A DNA stretch of 64,000 nt from Algoriphagus aquaeductus (GCF_003253485.1 NZ_QKTX01000013.1:73142-137141), one strand, 5' to 3'. Counted from the first letter of the stretch, positions 1-9,372 are shown. Notes: generated by a model not told the origin, from the letters alone. Made by a program: numbers and translations.

Positions 1-1820
1 GCCACTCCGGTCAACGGAGGAGATGCGCCAGTCTACCAGTGGAAGCTGAACGGTAACAACGTGGGAACCAACGCACCTACTTATACCAATGCGGCTTTGG
101 CTAATGGTGATCAGGTGTCTGTGGTAATGACTTCTTCCGCAGCTTGTGCTAGTCCAAGTGCAGTCACTTCGAATACAGTAACCATGACCGTGACCAGCAC
201 TTTGGTTCCTTCGGTAAGTATTGCGGCAAATCCAGGCAATCAGATTTGTACCGGAACCAGCGTCACCTTTACCGCCACTCCGGTCAACGGAGGCGATGCG
301 CCAGTCTACCAGTGGAAGCTGAACGGTAACAACGTGGGAACCAACGCTCCTACTTACACCAATGCATCCTTGGCCAATGGTGATCAGGTGTCTGTGGTGA
401 TGACTTCCTCCGCTGCCTGTGCTAGTCCAAGTGCAGTCACTTCGAATACCGTGACGATGACCGTGACCAGCACTTTGGTTCCATCCGTCAGTATCGCAGC
501 TAATCCGGGCAATGAAATCTGTACCGGAACCAGCGTCACCTTTACCGCCACTCCGGTCAACGGAGGAGATGCACCAGTCTACCAGTGGAAGCTCAACGGT
601 AACACAGTGGGAACGAACGCTCCTACCTATACCAATGCAGCCTTGGCTAATGGTGATCAGGTGTCTGTGGTGATGACTTCTTCTGCAGCTTGTGCAAGTC
701 CGACCGCGGCCACTTCGAATACCGTGACGATGACCGTGACCAGCACTTTGGTTCCTTCGGTAAGTATCGCAGCTAATCCGGGTAATGAAATCTGTACCGG
801 AACCAGCGTCACCTTTACCGCCACTCCGGTCAACGGAGGAGATGCGCCAGTCTATCAGTGGAAGCTGAACGGTAACAACGTGGGAACCAACGCACCTACT
901 TACACCAATGCGGCCTTGGCCAATGGTGATCAGGTGTCTGTGGTAATGACTTCTTCCGCAGCTTGTGCTAGTCCAAGTGCAGTCACTTCGAATACAGTAA
1001 CCATGACCGTGACCAGCACTTTGGTTCCTTCGGTAAGTATTGCGGCAAATCCAGGCAATCAGATTTGTACCGGAACCAGCGTCACCTTTACCGCCACTCC
1101 GGTCAACGGAGGCGATGCGCCAGTCTACCAGTGGAAGCTGAACGGTAACAACGTGGGAACCAACGCTCCTACTTACACCAATGCATCCTTGGCCAATGGT
1201 GATCAGGTGTCTGTGGTGATGACTTCCTCCGCAACTTGTGCAAGTCCAAGCTTGGCTACTTCCAATACCGTGACGATGACCGTGACCAGCACTTTGGTTC
1301 CATCCGTCAGTATCGCAGCTAATCCGGGTAATGAAATCTGTACCGGAACCAGCGTCACCTTTACCGCCACTCCGGTCAACGGAGGAGATGCACCAGTCTA
1401 CCAGTGGAAGTTGAATGGCAACAATGTGGGAACCAACTCTGCGACCTACACCAATGCGGCTTTGGCCAATGGGGATCAAGTGTCTGTGGTTATGACTTCT
1501 TCCGCAACTTGTGCAAGTCCGACCGCGGCCACTTCGAATACCGTGACGATGACCGTGACCAGCACTTTGGTTCCATCCGTCAGTATCGCAGCTAATCCGG
1601 GTAATGAAATCTGTACCGGAACCAGCGTCACCTTTACCGCCACTCCGGTCAACGGAGGAGATGCGCCAGTCTATCAGTGGAAGCTGAACGGTAACAACGT
1701 GGGAACCAACGCTCCTACTTACACCAATGCGGCCTTGGCTAATGGTGATCAGGTGTCTGTGGTGATGACTTCTTCCGCTACTTGTGCTAGTCCGGCCTCG
1801 GCTACTTCGAATACTGTAAC
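1..1820 (+). repeat. Tandem 273-bp coding repeats with 819-bp higher-order period
   Basis: The word gccactccggtcaacgga recurs at 1, 274, 547, 820, 1093, 1366 and 1639, so the unit is exactly 273 bp (91 codons). Variants recur every third unit: PGNQ/PGNE reads Q,E,E,Q,E,E across the junctions, and TNAALA/TNASLA reads A,S,A,A,S,A,A. The array therefore also has an 819-bp (three-unit) period, as expected if blocks of three units were duplicated recently. The first unit is cut by the window edge and more units probably lie upstream. Confidence 0.95.
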
Positions 1821-2628
1821 CATAGCTATTAGTCCTTTGAGCACCTACTACCAAGACTTGGATGGAGATGGATATGGTAACCCAGCAGAATCGATTCAGT
1901 CCTGTACCAAACCTACTGGTTATGTAGAAAACAACACCGATTGCAACGACTTCCTGGCAGCCATCAATCCAGGGGCAATAGAAATCTGTGGCAATGGAAT
2001 AGATGAAAACTGCAATGGTATGGATGATGACGTTTGCTCTGAAGTTATACCAATTCTTAGAACACGAACCTATGCTATTAAAGAGGGAGATCGTGGCATC
2101 ATCCCGGCGGTTCTTGAGGTTACTTTGGATTCAGAAGCCACTCAGGAAGTATCGTTGAATTACACCACCGTCAATGAACAGGCAAGAGCTGGGGAAGATT
2201 ATGTAGCAACATCAGGAGTGCTGACCATTCCAACAGGAAGCCGGTCAGGTCGAATTTCAATCGGAATTATCGGTGATACGAGACAAGAAAGCAACGAGCG
2301 GTTTGCTATTCAGTTCTCAAGTCCAATAAATGTACGACTGCCAGAAAATCCAATCAGCAGTGTTTTGATCCTGGACGATGACAAAGCTCCAAAAGTATCA
2401 GTGCTCTTGAAACAAGGGGAGCTTTGGAAAGTCAAACATGTTCCGGGACAAATTGAGGAGTTGACCATATTTACTCAAAATGGCTTCCAGTTGTATCAGA
2501 AAAACAACTTGAGTAACGAACTTCAACTTCCTTATTTTGCGCCAGGGTCTTACTTCTTCGCAGTTAGATTCCAAGATGAATACGGAGATTACCAGCTGAT
2601 GCAAGGAGTTCTTATCATCAAAAATTAA
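1..2628 (+). CDS. Giant secreted repeat protein, 3' part (Ig-like repeats, MopE motif, Calx-beta, probable T9SS tail)
   Basis: The reading frame is open from base 1, so the true start lies upstream; an internal GTG at 61 is not a credible start. The visible 875 residues begin with seven near-identical 91-residue Ig/PKD-like units ([19 protein letters not shown] and so on), each with two cysteines about 50 residues apart. They are followed by a MopE-type Asp/Cys-rich metal-binding motif (nt 1846-2040: DLDGDGYG, then DCND and [11 protein letters not shown]), a Calx-beta-like domain (about nt 2050-2380, ending in LDDD), and a last 80-residue beta-rich segment ending [15 protein letters not shown] and GVLIIKN. 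That ending resembles a type A T9SS sorting domain. I infer a cell-surface or secreted adhesin-like protein. The family of this exact architecture is not known to me. Confidence 0.9.
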   Translation, partial: ATPVNGGDAPVYQWKLNGNNVGTNAPTYTNAALANGDQVSVVMTSSAACASPSAVTSNTVTMTVTSTLVPSVSIAANPGNQICTGTSVTFTATPVNGGDAPVYQWKLNGNNVGTNAPTYTNASLANGDQVSVVMTSSAACASPSAVTSNTVTMTVTSTLVPSVSIAANPGNEICTGTSVTFTATPVNGGDAPVYQWKLNGNTVGTNAPTYTNAALANGDQVSVVMTSSAACASPTAATSNTVTMTVTSTLVPSVSIAANPGNEICTGTSVTFTATPVNGGDAPVYQWKLNGNNVGTNAPTYTNAALANGDQVSVVMTSSAACASPSAVTSNTVTMTVTSTLVPSVSIAANPGNQICTGTSVTFTATPVNGGDAPVYQWKLNGNNVGTNAPTYTNASLANGDQVSVVMTSSATCASPSLATSNTVTMTVTSTLVPSVSIAANPGNEICTGTSVTFTATPVNGGDAPVYQWKLNGNNVGTNSATYTNAALANGDQVSVVMTSSATCASPTAATSNTVTMTVTSTLVPSVSIAANPGNEICTGTSVTFTATPVNGGDAPVYQWKLNGNNVGTNAPTYTNAALANGDQVSVVMTSSATCASPASATSNTVTIAISPLSTYYQDLDGDGYGNPAESIQSCTKPTGYVENNTDCNDFLAAINPGAIEICGNGIDENCNGMDDDVCSEVIPILRTRTYAIKEGDRGIIPAVLEVTLDSEATQEVSLNYTTVNEQARAGEDYVATSGVLTIPTGSRSGRISIGIIGDTRQESNERFAIQFSSPINVRLPENPISSVLILDDDKAPKVSVLLKQGELWKVKHVPGQIEELTIFTQNGFQLYQKNNLSNELQLPYFAPGSYFFAVRFQDEYGDYQLMQGVLIIKN

Positions 2629-2657
2629 TTACCTGATTTAAACAAACACTGAACAAG

Positions 2658-2689
2658 AAAGGCTAATCGAGATTTCGGTTAGCCTTTTT
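2658..2689 (+). terminator. Rho-independent terminator after the giant repeat gene
   Basis: Nine-base arms AAAGGCTAA and TTAGCCTTT surround a 13-base loop that can itself pair CGA with TCG. A T-run follows immediately. It starts about 30 bp after the stop codon. Confidence 0.85.
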
Positions 2690-2855
2690 AAGATTAAAGC
2701 CATGCCTTCTAAAAAAACCTGTGTCTCCCTCCTTTTGCTCAAAGATAAAATCGTCCGAAATCTTCCATTCAAAACAAATTCCTACAATCAAACCATTCCC
2801 CTCTTTTCCCTTCCTTGATTTTGAATAACTTACCTGCATTAACCCAAACCAAACC

Positions 2856-3743
2856 ATGGAAAAACTCAGAAAAGAGGATATCCCTCAGGAGGCCTTTGAC
2901 CTCTATGATTACTACTGTCACAATAAACTGGACCGAAGGACTTTTGTAGAAAAGCTATCTGCCTACGCCGTTGGTGGCATCACCGTCACTGCATTGATGA
3001 GCAGCATGATGCCGGACTATGTAAACACCCGCACGATCGAGCCTACTGACGAGCGCATGCAGAGTTCGGACTATGTGATGTACGACTCCCCCAAAGGAGG
3101 CGGACAGATCAAAGGATTACTTTCCAAACCAGCAGGTAAAGGTAAGTTTCCCGGCATTGTGGTAGTCCACGAAAACCGCGGACTCAATCCGTATATTGAA
3201 GATGTAGGCAGAAGATGTGCAGTAGACGGGTTTATATCTATCGCCCCAGACGCACTTACCCCTCTTGGCGGATATCCCGGCAATGATGACGAAGGCCGTA
3301 CCTTGCAAGCCAAGCGAAACAGGGACGAAATGCTCGAGGACTTTATAGCAGCCTACGAATTCCTAAAAAATCATCCCGACTGCGACGGAAATGTAGGGGT
3401 TGTCGGTTTCTGCTTTGGTGGTTGGATTTCCAACACGATGGCGGTGAGAATCCCAGATTTGAAGGCGGCCGTACCTTTCTATGGGGGTCAACCTGACCTC
3501 GCAGAGGTGCCAAAAATCAAAGCTCCCCTACTTGTAATCTACGCCGAACTAGATGAACGAGTAAATGCGGGTTGGCCTGCCTACGAAGAAGCTCTCAAAG
3601 CCAACGGCAAAAAATACGAAATGATCAACTATCCCGGTGTAAATCACGGATTCCACAACAATACGACTCCAAGGTACGACGAGGCAGCAGCCAAAGCTGC
3701 TTGGGATAAGACCATCGCATTTTTCAAGGCCAATTTGAAGTGA
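2856..3743 (+). CDS. Dienelactone hydrolase family protein, Tat-like N-terminus
   Basis: 295 residues with an alpha/beta hydrolase fold of the dienelactone hydrolase family. The nucleophile motif GFCFGG lies at 184-189 with Cys186; Asp233 (in YAELDER) and His264 (in VNHGF) complete the likely triad, and Glu106 in HENRG matches the family glutamate. An RRTF twin-arginine motif at 27-30 precedes a hydrophobic stretch (residues 37-50), so Tat export is plausible, although about 26 residues before RR is long. The real substrate is unknown; many members are general esterases. It is a single-gene unit ending at a hairpin. The ATG at 2856 fits the conserved N-terminus. Confidence 0.88.
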   Translation: MEKLRKEDIPQEAFDLYDYYCHNKLDRRTFVEKLSAYAVGGITVTALMSSMMPDYVNTRTIEPTDERMQSSDYVMYDSPKGGGQIKGLLSKPAGKGKFPGIVVVHENRGLNPYIEDVGRRCAVDGFISIAPDALTPLGGYPGNDDEGRTLQAKRNRDEMLEDFIAAYEFLKNHPDCDGNVGVVGFCFGGWISNTMAVRIPDLKAAVPFYGGQPDLAEVPKIKAPLLVIYAELDERVNAGWPAYEEALKANGKKYEMINYPGVNHGFHNNTTPRYDEAAAKAAWDKTIAFFKANLK

Positions 3744-3755
3744 TATAGCACCCTT

Positions 3756-3788
3756 AGCTTTTCCAAGGTCTCTGACTTTGGAAAAGCT
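3756..3788. terminator. Bidirectional hairpin between convergent genes
   Basis: Eleven-base perfect arms AGCTTTTCCAA / TTGGAAAAGCT lie between the convergent DLH and VCBS genes. There is no strong T-run. A very similar hairpin occurs at 20724-20752, also between convergent genes. Confidence 0.6.
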
Positions 3789-3819
3789 TTACCCATTCAA
3801 ACAAAAAGCTACTTTTTAC

Positions 3820-5397
3820 TTATCGAATGGTATTTTCTAGGACCACCACCGAAGGCCCTTGTTCCATCCATCGCTTACCAAGCCCAGTTTGATCTCCCAT
3901 AGGTTCAAAAAGCACAAATGAACCCAATGCCAAATCAATGTCTCCATCCCCATCCAGATCACCGGCATCCATGACAAACCAGCGCCCCCTGAAGGATTGA
4001 GGAAAGGTGTAGGCTTCAAAAGTCAGGTTTCCTTTGTTTTCCAGATACACAAAGCTCTCTTCAGGCGAATGAACATAATCCGGGAAATGGGAAATCACCG
4101 CAATATCCAAGTCCCCATCTCCATCATAGTCACTAGGAATAGCCTTATATGCTCCATGAAGCGGAAAAAACCAGGCTTGGGTAAATTGGTAATTGCCGTC
4201 GTTTAGAAAAATATAGATCCCGTGAAAGTTTTTCAAAAAGGGTGTACGATCAGCATTATCCCCCGAGACATAGATCAAATCTTCAAAGCCATCCTGATTG
4301 AAGTCCGCCAATTCCATGTGCAAAGAACCTTGCAGGGGTGAAAATGCAAGGAGTTGCTTTTCAGCAAACTTACCCTGGCCTTGGTTGGTGTACAGAAAGA
4401 CTCCTTCATCGCCTTGGGCCATCAGGGAAAGGATATCCAATTGACCATCTTGATTCACATCCCTCAAGATCGTCTTGATCGCCCCCGGCTTAGGTCTTAG
4501 CACATGTTTGGTGTACCGGTCCTTACCAAGATTTTGATACCAAGCCAGATTGCCGGTTAGGTCTCCAAATTCACTGGCTACCAGATCTTCCAATCCGTCT
4601 CCATCCAGATCGCCACATGAAATCTGCACCGGCCTCTGCATATTAGAGATGATCTCTCGAGACTGGTTATAGGATTTTTCTATCCCGTTTTTGGTTACTT
4701 TTTGAATAGATCCAATAGGCAAATCACTGGGAAACACTCCGTCTCCTGCAATAGCCAGCATGAGGGCGTCTTTTTTTTCATAAAAATCTACCGGAGCCCT
4801 GGAAAAAGCGAGTTCGTAATCCAATTCCAACTTTGAGTTGAGAAAAGTCAGCATGCTACGGTTTCTCTTTCCATCTGCGAAAACCAAACCTCTGGAATCG
4901 GGCAAGATTTTGACCATGGTAGTCAAAGCTGGTCGATGGGCTTGCCCTATCTCCCTGACTTTAAAATGCTTCAATCCCAGCTTGATTTGTTGACTCCTTT
5001 TATAAGTCGGCAAGCTATCCGGAGCCTCCTGAAGATAAAAGGCCACAAGTTTGTCCCAGTCCTCCTTGGCAAGCATGGGTTGCTCGGGATAAATATTTGC
5101 CTGCCTGACTATTTCTCCTCCCAGCCCAGGGGTAAAAAGACTGTCAGGTTGCCGGTCACCCTTGAAAATCCCCATCCGATGACCCATGGAGGGCAGGACA
5201 TCCTGTTCCCAACTGAACTTGGGAAGGGCCGAAGGCTCCACATAAGCATGGCAACTCCCACAATGGGATTTGGCAAGCACCTCACCAGAAAGTCCGGAAG
5301 GAGTCGGTTGAAGTGGGAAAGAAGCTTCGGTTTTACTTCCTCCACTACAGGAGAAAAGGATCATCAGAAAGATTAGTACCGAAAAATTCTGTTTCAT
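3820..5397 (-). CDS. Cytochrome c / VCBS (FG-GAP) repeat lipoprotein
   Basis: 525 residues. The N-terminus is a lipoprotein signal with the probable lipid cysteine at Cys17 (LFSC). A single c-type heme motif CGSCH follows (Cys46, Cys49, His50). The rest (about 150-525) is a VCBS/FG-GAP beta-propeller with repeated calcium-type motifs such as DLDGDGLED, DVNQDGQLD, DYDGDGDLD and DLDGDGDID. I infer an outer-surface or periplasmic heme protein whose propeller may bind a ligand or partner. Its electron-transfer partner is not obvious here. It is monocistronic and its function is unknown. Confidence 0.88.
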   Translation of the reverse strand: MKQNFSVLIFLMILFSCSGGSKTEASFPLQPTPSGLSGEVLAKSHCGSCHAYVEPSALPKFSWEQDVLPSMGHRMGIFKGDRQPDSLFTPGLGGEIVRQANIYPEQPMLAKEDWDKLVAFYLQEAPDSLPTYKRSQQIKLGLKHFKVREIGQAHRPALTTMVKILPDSRGLVFADGKRNRSMLTFLNSKLELDYELAFSRAPVDFYEKKDALMLAIAGDGVFPSDLPIGSIQKVTKNGIEKSYNQSREIISNMQRPVQISCGDLDGDGLEDLVASEFGDLTGNLAWYQNLGKDRYTKHVLRPKPGAIKTILRDVNQDGQLDILSLMAQGDEGVFLYTNQGQGKFAEKQLLAFSPLQGSLHMELADFNQDGFEDLIYVSGDNADRTPFLKNFHGIYIFLNDGNYQFTQAWFFPLHGAYKAIPSDYDGDGDLDIAVISHFPDYVHSPEESFVYLENKGNLTFEAYTFPQSFRGRWFVMDAGDLDGDGDIDLALGSFVLFEPMGDQTGLGKRWMEQGPSVVVLENTIR

Positions 5398-5687
5398 ACT
5401 TTTTCAAGTTGAGGATAAAAAATGAAATTGAAAAAACGATGGGCTAACTAAGGCAGGGATTATCGGGAGTCAGAAAATCAGATTCTTAGTCAATCACCAG
5501 ACAGAAAAACTAAATCGTTTTCCAACTCAAGGACGACAAATTGACCAATAGGAGCAAACGCAAAGTTGATCCAGTCCATTTTCAGCCTTTCAGATCAAAA
5601 AACAAAAACTCAAGCCCTAAAATCACTTCAATTTTATATGTACCTTATTTGTCAAAATCAGGAAATCCAGCCCACCTTAATGTATCC

Positions 5688-6320
5688 ATGAAAGAAATCC
5701 ATCCTTTCTCCTCCTTTCAGGAGGCGATCACCAAATTTGACAACGGAGGTCACTTTTACAATTTATTCAGTCACGCCAAAGACGGAGTAGTTTCCCCGGC
5801 CGAATTGGAGATCATAGCAGGCACCGGTCAGGATAAGCAGAAACTTATCCTTTTTCTGGTCATGTCCATATGCAAAATGGATAATCGAAGTAGGGAGAAA
5901 ATTCTGGCTCGGCTTGATGGAGAATTATTTGAGACTTATGAAAAATATCATCCCGTACACATCACTATTTCTCAAATGATCGAAAGAGGAAAGCCCGGGC
6001 TAAGTGTAACGCTAGTTGGAACTCCAAAAAAAATCAGTGAACAGACCGTAGGAAAAGTACTTGTACCGGTGGCTGTTGGTGGAGAAACAAGCTTTGCCTT
6101 GGTTCCCATTTCAGAGTCTTATGTGATCTATGAGCTTCATTCAGACTATACTCATGAGACCGTACTCGTAGGACATCCGAAGGAAAGTGATGATCTTCCG
6201 GAAAGAAAACTCCGCCTTGGAGGAATTTTGTCCACACTGAATGAGATAGATCAGTCCCAAAAATCCAAGGAAGGAATATTTTTAGAAATTCAATTCTTTC
6301 TGGAAGAAGAAAACCAATGA
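5688..6320 (+). CDS. Conserved-looking hypothetical protein (210 aa)
   Basis: The open frame runs back to a TTG at 5541, but the first ATG at 5688 (MKEIHPFSSF) begins the part that looks protein-like; the upstream 49 codons are basic and low in complexity. No signal peptide or membrane segment is visible. The middle has a short Asp/Glu-rich helical region and the C-terminal half has beta-strand-like Val/Ile patterns. I do not recognise the family. It precedes the MgtC/DUF4010 gene by 38 bp on the same strand and may share a transcript with it. Confidence 0.65.
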   Translation: MKEIHPFSSFQEAITKFDNGGHFYNLFSHAKDGVVSPAELEIIAGTGQDKQKLILFLVMSICKMDNRSREKILARLDGELFETYEKYHPVHITISQMIERGKPGLSVTLVGTPKKISEQTVGKVLVPVAVGGETSFALVPISESYVIYELHSDYTHETVLVGHPKESDDLPERKLRLGGILSTLNEIDQSQKSKEGIFLEIQFFLEEENQ

Positions 6321-6358
6321 TCAATCAATCCCAATTTCAGGCATAATCCCAATTCATC

Positions 6359-7648
6359 TTGGAACAGCAACTGATTGATTTACCTTCATTTTCCCTTTCT
6401 CAAATGGATTTCCTAATCCGGATTGCAGTGGCATTGGGAATCGGCGGAGTGATCGGCTTGGAAAGGCAATACAGTGCGATGAAAGAAAACTCAAGTGGTT
6501 TTTCCGGAGTCCGAACATTTAGCATTCTGGTATTACTTGGTTTTGCAGGCGGAATATTTTATCATGTTTTTTCGCCTTGGGTCTATGGAGTCATTCTTCT
6601 CGGGGTGGTAATTCTCCAGGCTACCTCTTATTGGTATACTGCTACGCAGGGCGATCGAGGTCTTACTACTGAATTGAGTTCAGTATTTGCCTTTATTCTG
6701 GGCACCCTGGTTCTAAACGGACTGATTGAAATCTCACTGTTTATAACCGTGATCTTGGTCGTGGTCCTTTCTTCCAAATTCCGAATCAAAACCATCGTAG
6801 GAAAGATAACAGCTGAGGAACTATATGATTTTATCCGATTCGTAGTATTGGCCTTACTGATCTTCCCTTTTTTACCTGATGAGACATTTGGACCATATCA
6901 AGTCTTGAATTTCAGAGAAATAGGATGGGTCGTCTTACTCACTTCCGGGCTTGGATTAGTAGGTTATATTTTGACCAAATTTCTTGGAGCAAATCGGGGA
7001 ATATTAGTCAGTGGTCTCGTGGGGGGATTAGTATCGAGTACAGCAGTGACTTGGGTTTTTGCCCAAAAAAGCAAGGAAAATCCAAGTCTATCATCCTCTT
7101 GTGCCACAGCCATTTTGGCGGCTAGCTCCATCATGACCATTCGGGTTTTGATTTGGACATTTATTTTCAACCTTGCTCTTTTTGAAAAATTGCTGTTCCC
7201 TGTACTGATTGTTTTTCTTGCAGGACTGGGAATCACAGTTTACATTTTTGCCAAAAGGAAAAAAGAACTCATGGATGATCAGCTCATCCCGCTCAAAAAA
7301 CCTTTGGACTTGAAAAGTGCCTTGGTATTCGGAGCAATCTATTCTGCCATTTTACTTTTGGTCAGTTATGCCAATGAAAATCTTGGCGAACGGGGCACTT
7401 TCATTTCCAGTGCAATTGCAGGGATTTCAGATATTGACGCCATTACCATTTCAGTTTCCAAACTCGCAGGGAATCAATTGATCATGCAGATCGCGGGGAT
7501 CTCGATATTGATTGCTACCATTTCCAACACACTGGTCAAAATGGGCATCGGCATCTATGCCGGAAGTATGGAGTTAAGGAAAAAGTTAATTTTAGGATAC
7601 GGGGTGGTTTTTGGAGCAGGAATTATCGCTTTATTCATAATCAGATAA
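6359..7648 (+). CDS. MgtC/SapB N-terminal + DUF4010 membrane protein
   Basis: 429 residues, strongly hydrophobic with about 12 predicted membrane segments. The first segment carries the MgtC/SapB signature GIGGVIGLERQYS, and the C-terminal half matches DUF4010 (GLVGGLVSSTAVTW; ISDIDAITIS). MgtC relatives affect magnesium or phosphate homeostasis; the role of the DUF4010 fusion is unproven. The start is uncertain: TTG at 6359 keeps the short cytosolic lead typical of relatives, while ATG at 6404 starts directly at the first helix. The next gene begins 6 bp downstream. Confidence 0.85.
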   Translation: MEQQLIDLPSFSLSQMDFLIRIAVALGIGGVIGLERQYSAMKENSSGFSGVRTFSILVLLGFAGGIFYHVFSPWVYGVILLGVVILQATSYWYTATQGDRGLTTELSSVFAFILGTLVLNGLIEISLFITVILVVVLSSKFRIKTIVGKITAEELYDFIRFVVLALLIFPFLPDETFGPYQVLNFREIGWVVLLTSGLGLVGYILTKFLGANRGILVSGLVGGLVSSTAVTWVFAQKSKENPSLSSSCATAILAASSIMTIRVLIWTFIFNLALFEKLLFPVLIVFLAGLGITVYIFAKRKKELMDDQLIPLKKPLDLKSALVFGAIYSAILLLVSYANENLGERGTFISSAIAGISDIDAITISVSKLAGNQLIMQIAGISILIATISNTLVKMGIGIYAGSMELRKKLILGYGVVFGAGIIALFIIR

Positions 7649-7654
7649 ACAGCC

Positions 7655-8017
7655 ATGGTATTTAAAGGAATCGACACCTTGATCCTCAGGGTAAAAAACC
7701 ATTCAAATTCGGCAGTTTGGTATCAGGAAAAATTAGGCCTTACACCTATCTTTTCAGATGATGAGATCAGGTTGACCGTGATGGACACCGGAGGCCCACC
7801 CAGCCTAACTCTTTGGCAAACCGATGAACCAATCCACAACTCCCCTTCGACTTGTGCGTATCCCATTTTCAGAACAGATAATGCCGCAAAGTCCAGAGAT
7901 GAGTTAATCAGTAAAGGAGTGCAAGTCACAGATTTGATTACAGATTCCCTCGTTACCTATTTTCAATTTTTCGATTTGGACGGAAACGTCCTTGAAGCCT
8001 GTCAAACCCATGATTAA
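7655..8017 (+). CDS. VOC family protein (glyoxalase/bleomycin-resistance fold)
   Basis: 120 residues forming two beta-alpha-beta-beta-beta halves of a vicinal-oxygen-chelate fold (IDTLILRVKNHSNSAVWYQEKLGL at the start, FDLDGNVLEACQ at the end). A C-terminal Glu in VLEACQ could be a metal ligand, but the first-strand His is absent (LRVKN), so a metal enzyme is uncertain. It lies 6 bp after the DUF4010 gene and overlaps the next gene by 8 bp, which points to one operon. The substrate is unknown. Confidence 0.8.
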   Translation: MVFKGIDTLILRVKNHSNSAVWYQEKLGLTPIFSDDEIRLTVMDTGGPPSLTLWQTDEPIHNSPSTCAYPIFRTDNAAKSRDELISKGVQVTDLITDSLVTYFQFFDLDGNVLEACQTHD

Positions 8018-8450
8018 GAACTATTATCTATCATTTTTAGGATTGCTAATCGGGATGGTTTGGTCTTGCTCTACCGGTAAGACACCGTCCAAAACTCCTT
8101 TCAGCGAAACACTGATCGAATCCCATCTTTCCTGGAACGGAGATTCACTCCCCTCCTATCCTGAAGGAAAACCCAAGATATCCATCGTCAAAGTCACCAT
8201 TCCTCCACATTCGGAACTTTCCAAACATTACCACCCGGTAATCAATGCGGGATTCATGCTGAAAGGTGAACTGACAGTCATTGATGAAAAAGGAAATACC
8301 CTTCATCTCAAGGCCGGTGACCCGATCATCGAAGTGGTGGATGTGGTTCATTATGGAAAAAACGAAGGGGACGAACCCGTCGAAATTGTCGTTTTTTATG
8401 CCGGGACGGAGGGAAAAGAAATTGTAGTCAAGGAATCTAAAACCAATTAA
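8010..8450 (+). CDS. Cupin-domain lipoprotein
   Basis: 146 residues from the ATG at 8010, which overlaps the VOC stop by 8 bp; an in-frame TTG at 7992 is less likely. A lipoprotein signal (SFLGLLIGMVWSC, Cys20) is followed by a small cupin barrel with metal-type residues HSELSKHYHP and a later H in VVHYGKN. Cupins of this size bind small molecules or metals. No specific activity can be assigned. Confidence 0.82.
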   Translation: MIKNYYLSFLGLLIGMVWSCSTGKTPSKTPFSETLIESHLSWNGDSLPSYPEGKPKISIVKVTIPPHSELSKHYHPVINAGFMLKGELTVIDEKGNTLHLKAGDPIIEVVDVVHYGKNEGDEPVEIVVFYAGTEGKEIVVKESKTN

Positions 8451-8474
8451 TCCTCACCATTCAACTCAAAGCAT

Positions 8475-8948
8475 ATGCCTTCTCATAAGACCACCTTTCA
8501 GTTTATCAGTGAACCCGGCGATGTGAATTTCGGGGGAAAAGTCCATGGCGGCACCGTGATGAAGTGGATCGATCAGGCAGCCTACACCTGTGCGAGAAAC
8601 TGGGCAGAAAGCTACTGTGTAACGGTCTATGTGGGCGGCATCCGCTTTTACAAACCTATTGGAATCGGCGAGGTGATCAAGATTGATTCTCAGGTGATCT
8701 ACACCGGCAGCTCGAGTATCCACATCATGGTCGAGGTGTATTCCCGAACCTTCGAGCAGAAGAAGTTTGAGAAAAAGACCCATTGCATCATCATTTTTGT
8801 GTCTGTGGACGAAAATGGCAACCCCAAAAAAGTAAAGCCTTGGATACCGAAAACCGATCAGGAAAAGAAGCTGCAAGAATACGCGCTCAAACTCAAAACC
8901 CTCCGGGAAGAGATCCACGAGGAGATGCGGCCGTTTTTTAATGAGTGA
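8475..8948 (+). CDS. Acyl-CoA thioesterase, hotdog fold
   Basis: 157 residues of the YciA/ACOT hotdog family. The signature GDVNFGGKVHGGTVMKWID holds the catalytic-type Asn/Asp region and the long central helix; ARNWAESYCVTVYVG and the SSSIHIMVEVYSR strand follow. The family hydrolyses acyl-CoA to free acid and CoA in the cytosol. The C-terminus is a charged helix. It lies 24 bp after the cupin gene. Confidence 0.87.
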   Translation: MPSHKTTFQFISEPGDVNFGGKVHGGTVMKWIDQAAYTCARNWAESYCVTVYVGGIRFYKPIGIGEVIKIDSQVIYTGSSSIHIMVEVYSRTFEQKKFEKKTHCIIIFVSVDENGNPKKVKPWIPKTDQEKKLQEYALKLKTLREEIHEEMRPFFNE

Positions 8949-8971
8949 GTTTTCTGGAGATATTTATAAAA

Positions 8972-8989
8972 GTTTCTATTTTTAGAAAC
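8972..8989. promoter_or_regulatory. Inverted repeat upstream of the toxin-antitoxin genes
   Basis: A perfect 7-bp inverted repeat GTTTCTA-tttt-TAGAAAC sits just upstream of a -7-like box and about 40 bp before the toxin start. Antitoxins of the HigA type bind such palindromes for autoregulation. It could instead be a weak terminator of the thioesterase gene. Confidence 0.45.
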
Positions 8990-8995
8990 AAATGT

Positions 8996-9003
8996 TATTT
9001 TTG
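8996..9003 (+). promoter_or_regulatory. Candidate Bacteroidota -7 box (TATTTTTG) for the TA pair
   Basis: It matches TAnnTTTG exactly, 24 bp before the toxin ATG. No clear -33 TTG is visible at the expected distance. Confidence 0.4.
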
Positions 9004-9026
9004 AGGAGTTCTTCAATCAAGTTTGT

Positions 9027-9359
9027 ATGAGATTTTTTGAAACAAAATTTTTAGAGGAAGCTGAACAGTTCATCGCTCAACTTGACCCTAAAACAATCAA
9101 GAAAATCTTCTACAACATTAACCTTGCAGAACATACCAATGACCCAAAACTGTTTAAAAAGCTTCAAAATGACATTTAGGAATTCCGGACCAAGTTCGGA
9201 GGACTTCAAATTAGGCTTTTGGCATTTTGGGATAAAACTGATAAAAAGGAAACCTTGGTAATAGCCACTCATGGCTTTATAAAGAAGGTGGATAAAGTTC
9301 CTGGGCAGGAAATTGACCGGGCAATACGATTGAAAACAAAGTACTTTGAAGGCAAATAA
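9027..9359 (+). pseudogene. HigB/Gp49-like toxin interrupted by an amber stop
   Basis: The frame from ATG 9027 reads MRFFETKFLEEAEQF and 50 codons later meets TAG at 9177-9179. It then continues in the same frame for 59 codons (EFRTKFGGLQIRLLAFWDKT, THGFIKKV, TKYFEGK) to TAA at 9357. Together these give a full-length RelE/HigB-type (phage Gp49-like, DUF891) toxin of about 110 residues. Relatives have Trp just before the EFR motif, so TGG to TAG is a single-base change. The antitoxin gene starts 13 bp downstream. The toxin is therefore probably inactive. Confidence 0.85.
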
Positions 9360-9372
9360 ATAAGATAGCCCC

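Noticed and set aside
1..1820. Direct repeats that could suggest a CRISPR array
   Set aside because: The repeats are contiguous 273-bp coding units without spacers, in one open frame.
2663..2857. 64-codon minus-strand frame between the first two genes
   Set aside because: It lies over the terminator and the promoter area and has no coding character.
8466..8918. 150-codon minus-strand frame across the thioesterase gene
   Set aside because: The plus-strand product is a clear hotdog thioesterase; the antisense frame is a composition shadow.
9177..9179. TAG in the toxin read as a recoded amino acid such as pyrrolysine
   Set aside because: The position corresponds to Trp in relatives and differs by one base from TGG; no recoding machinery is suggested.
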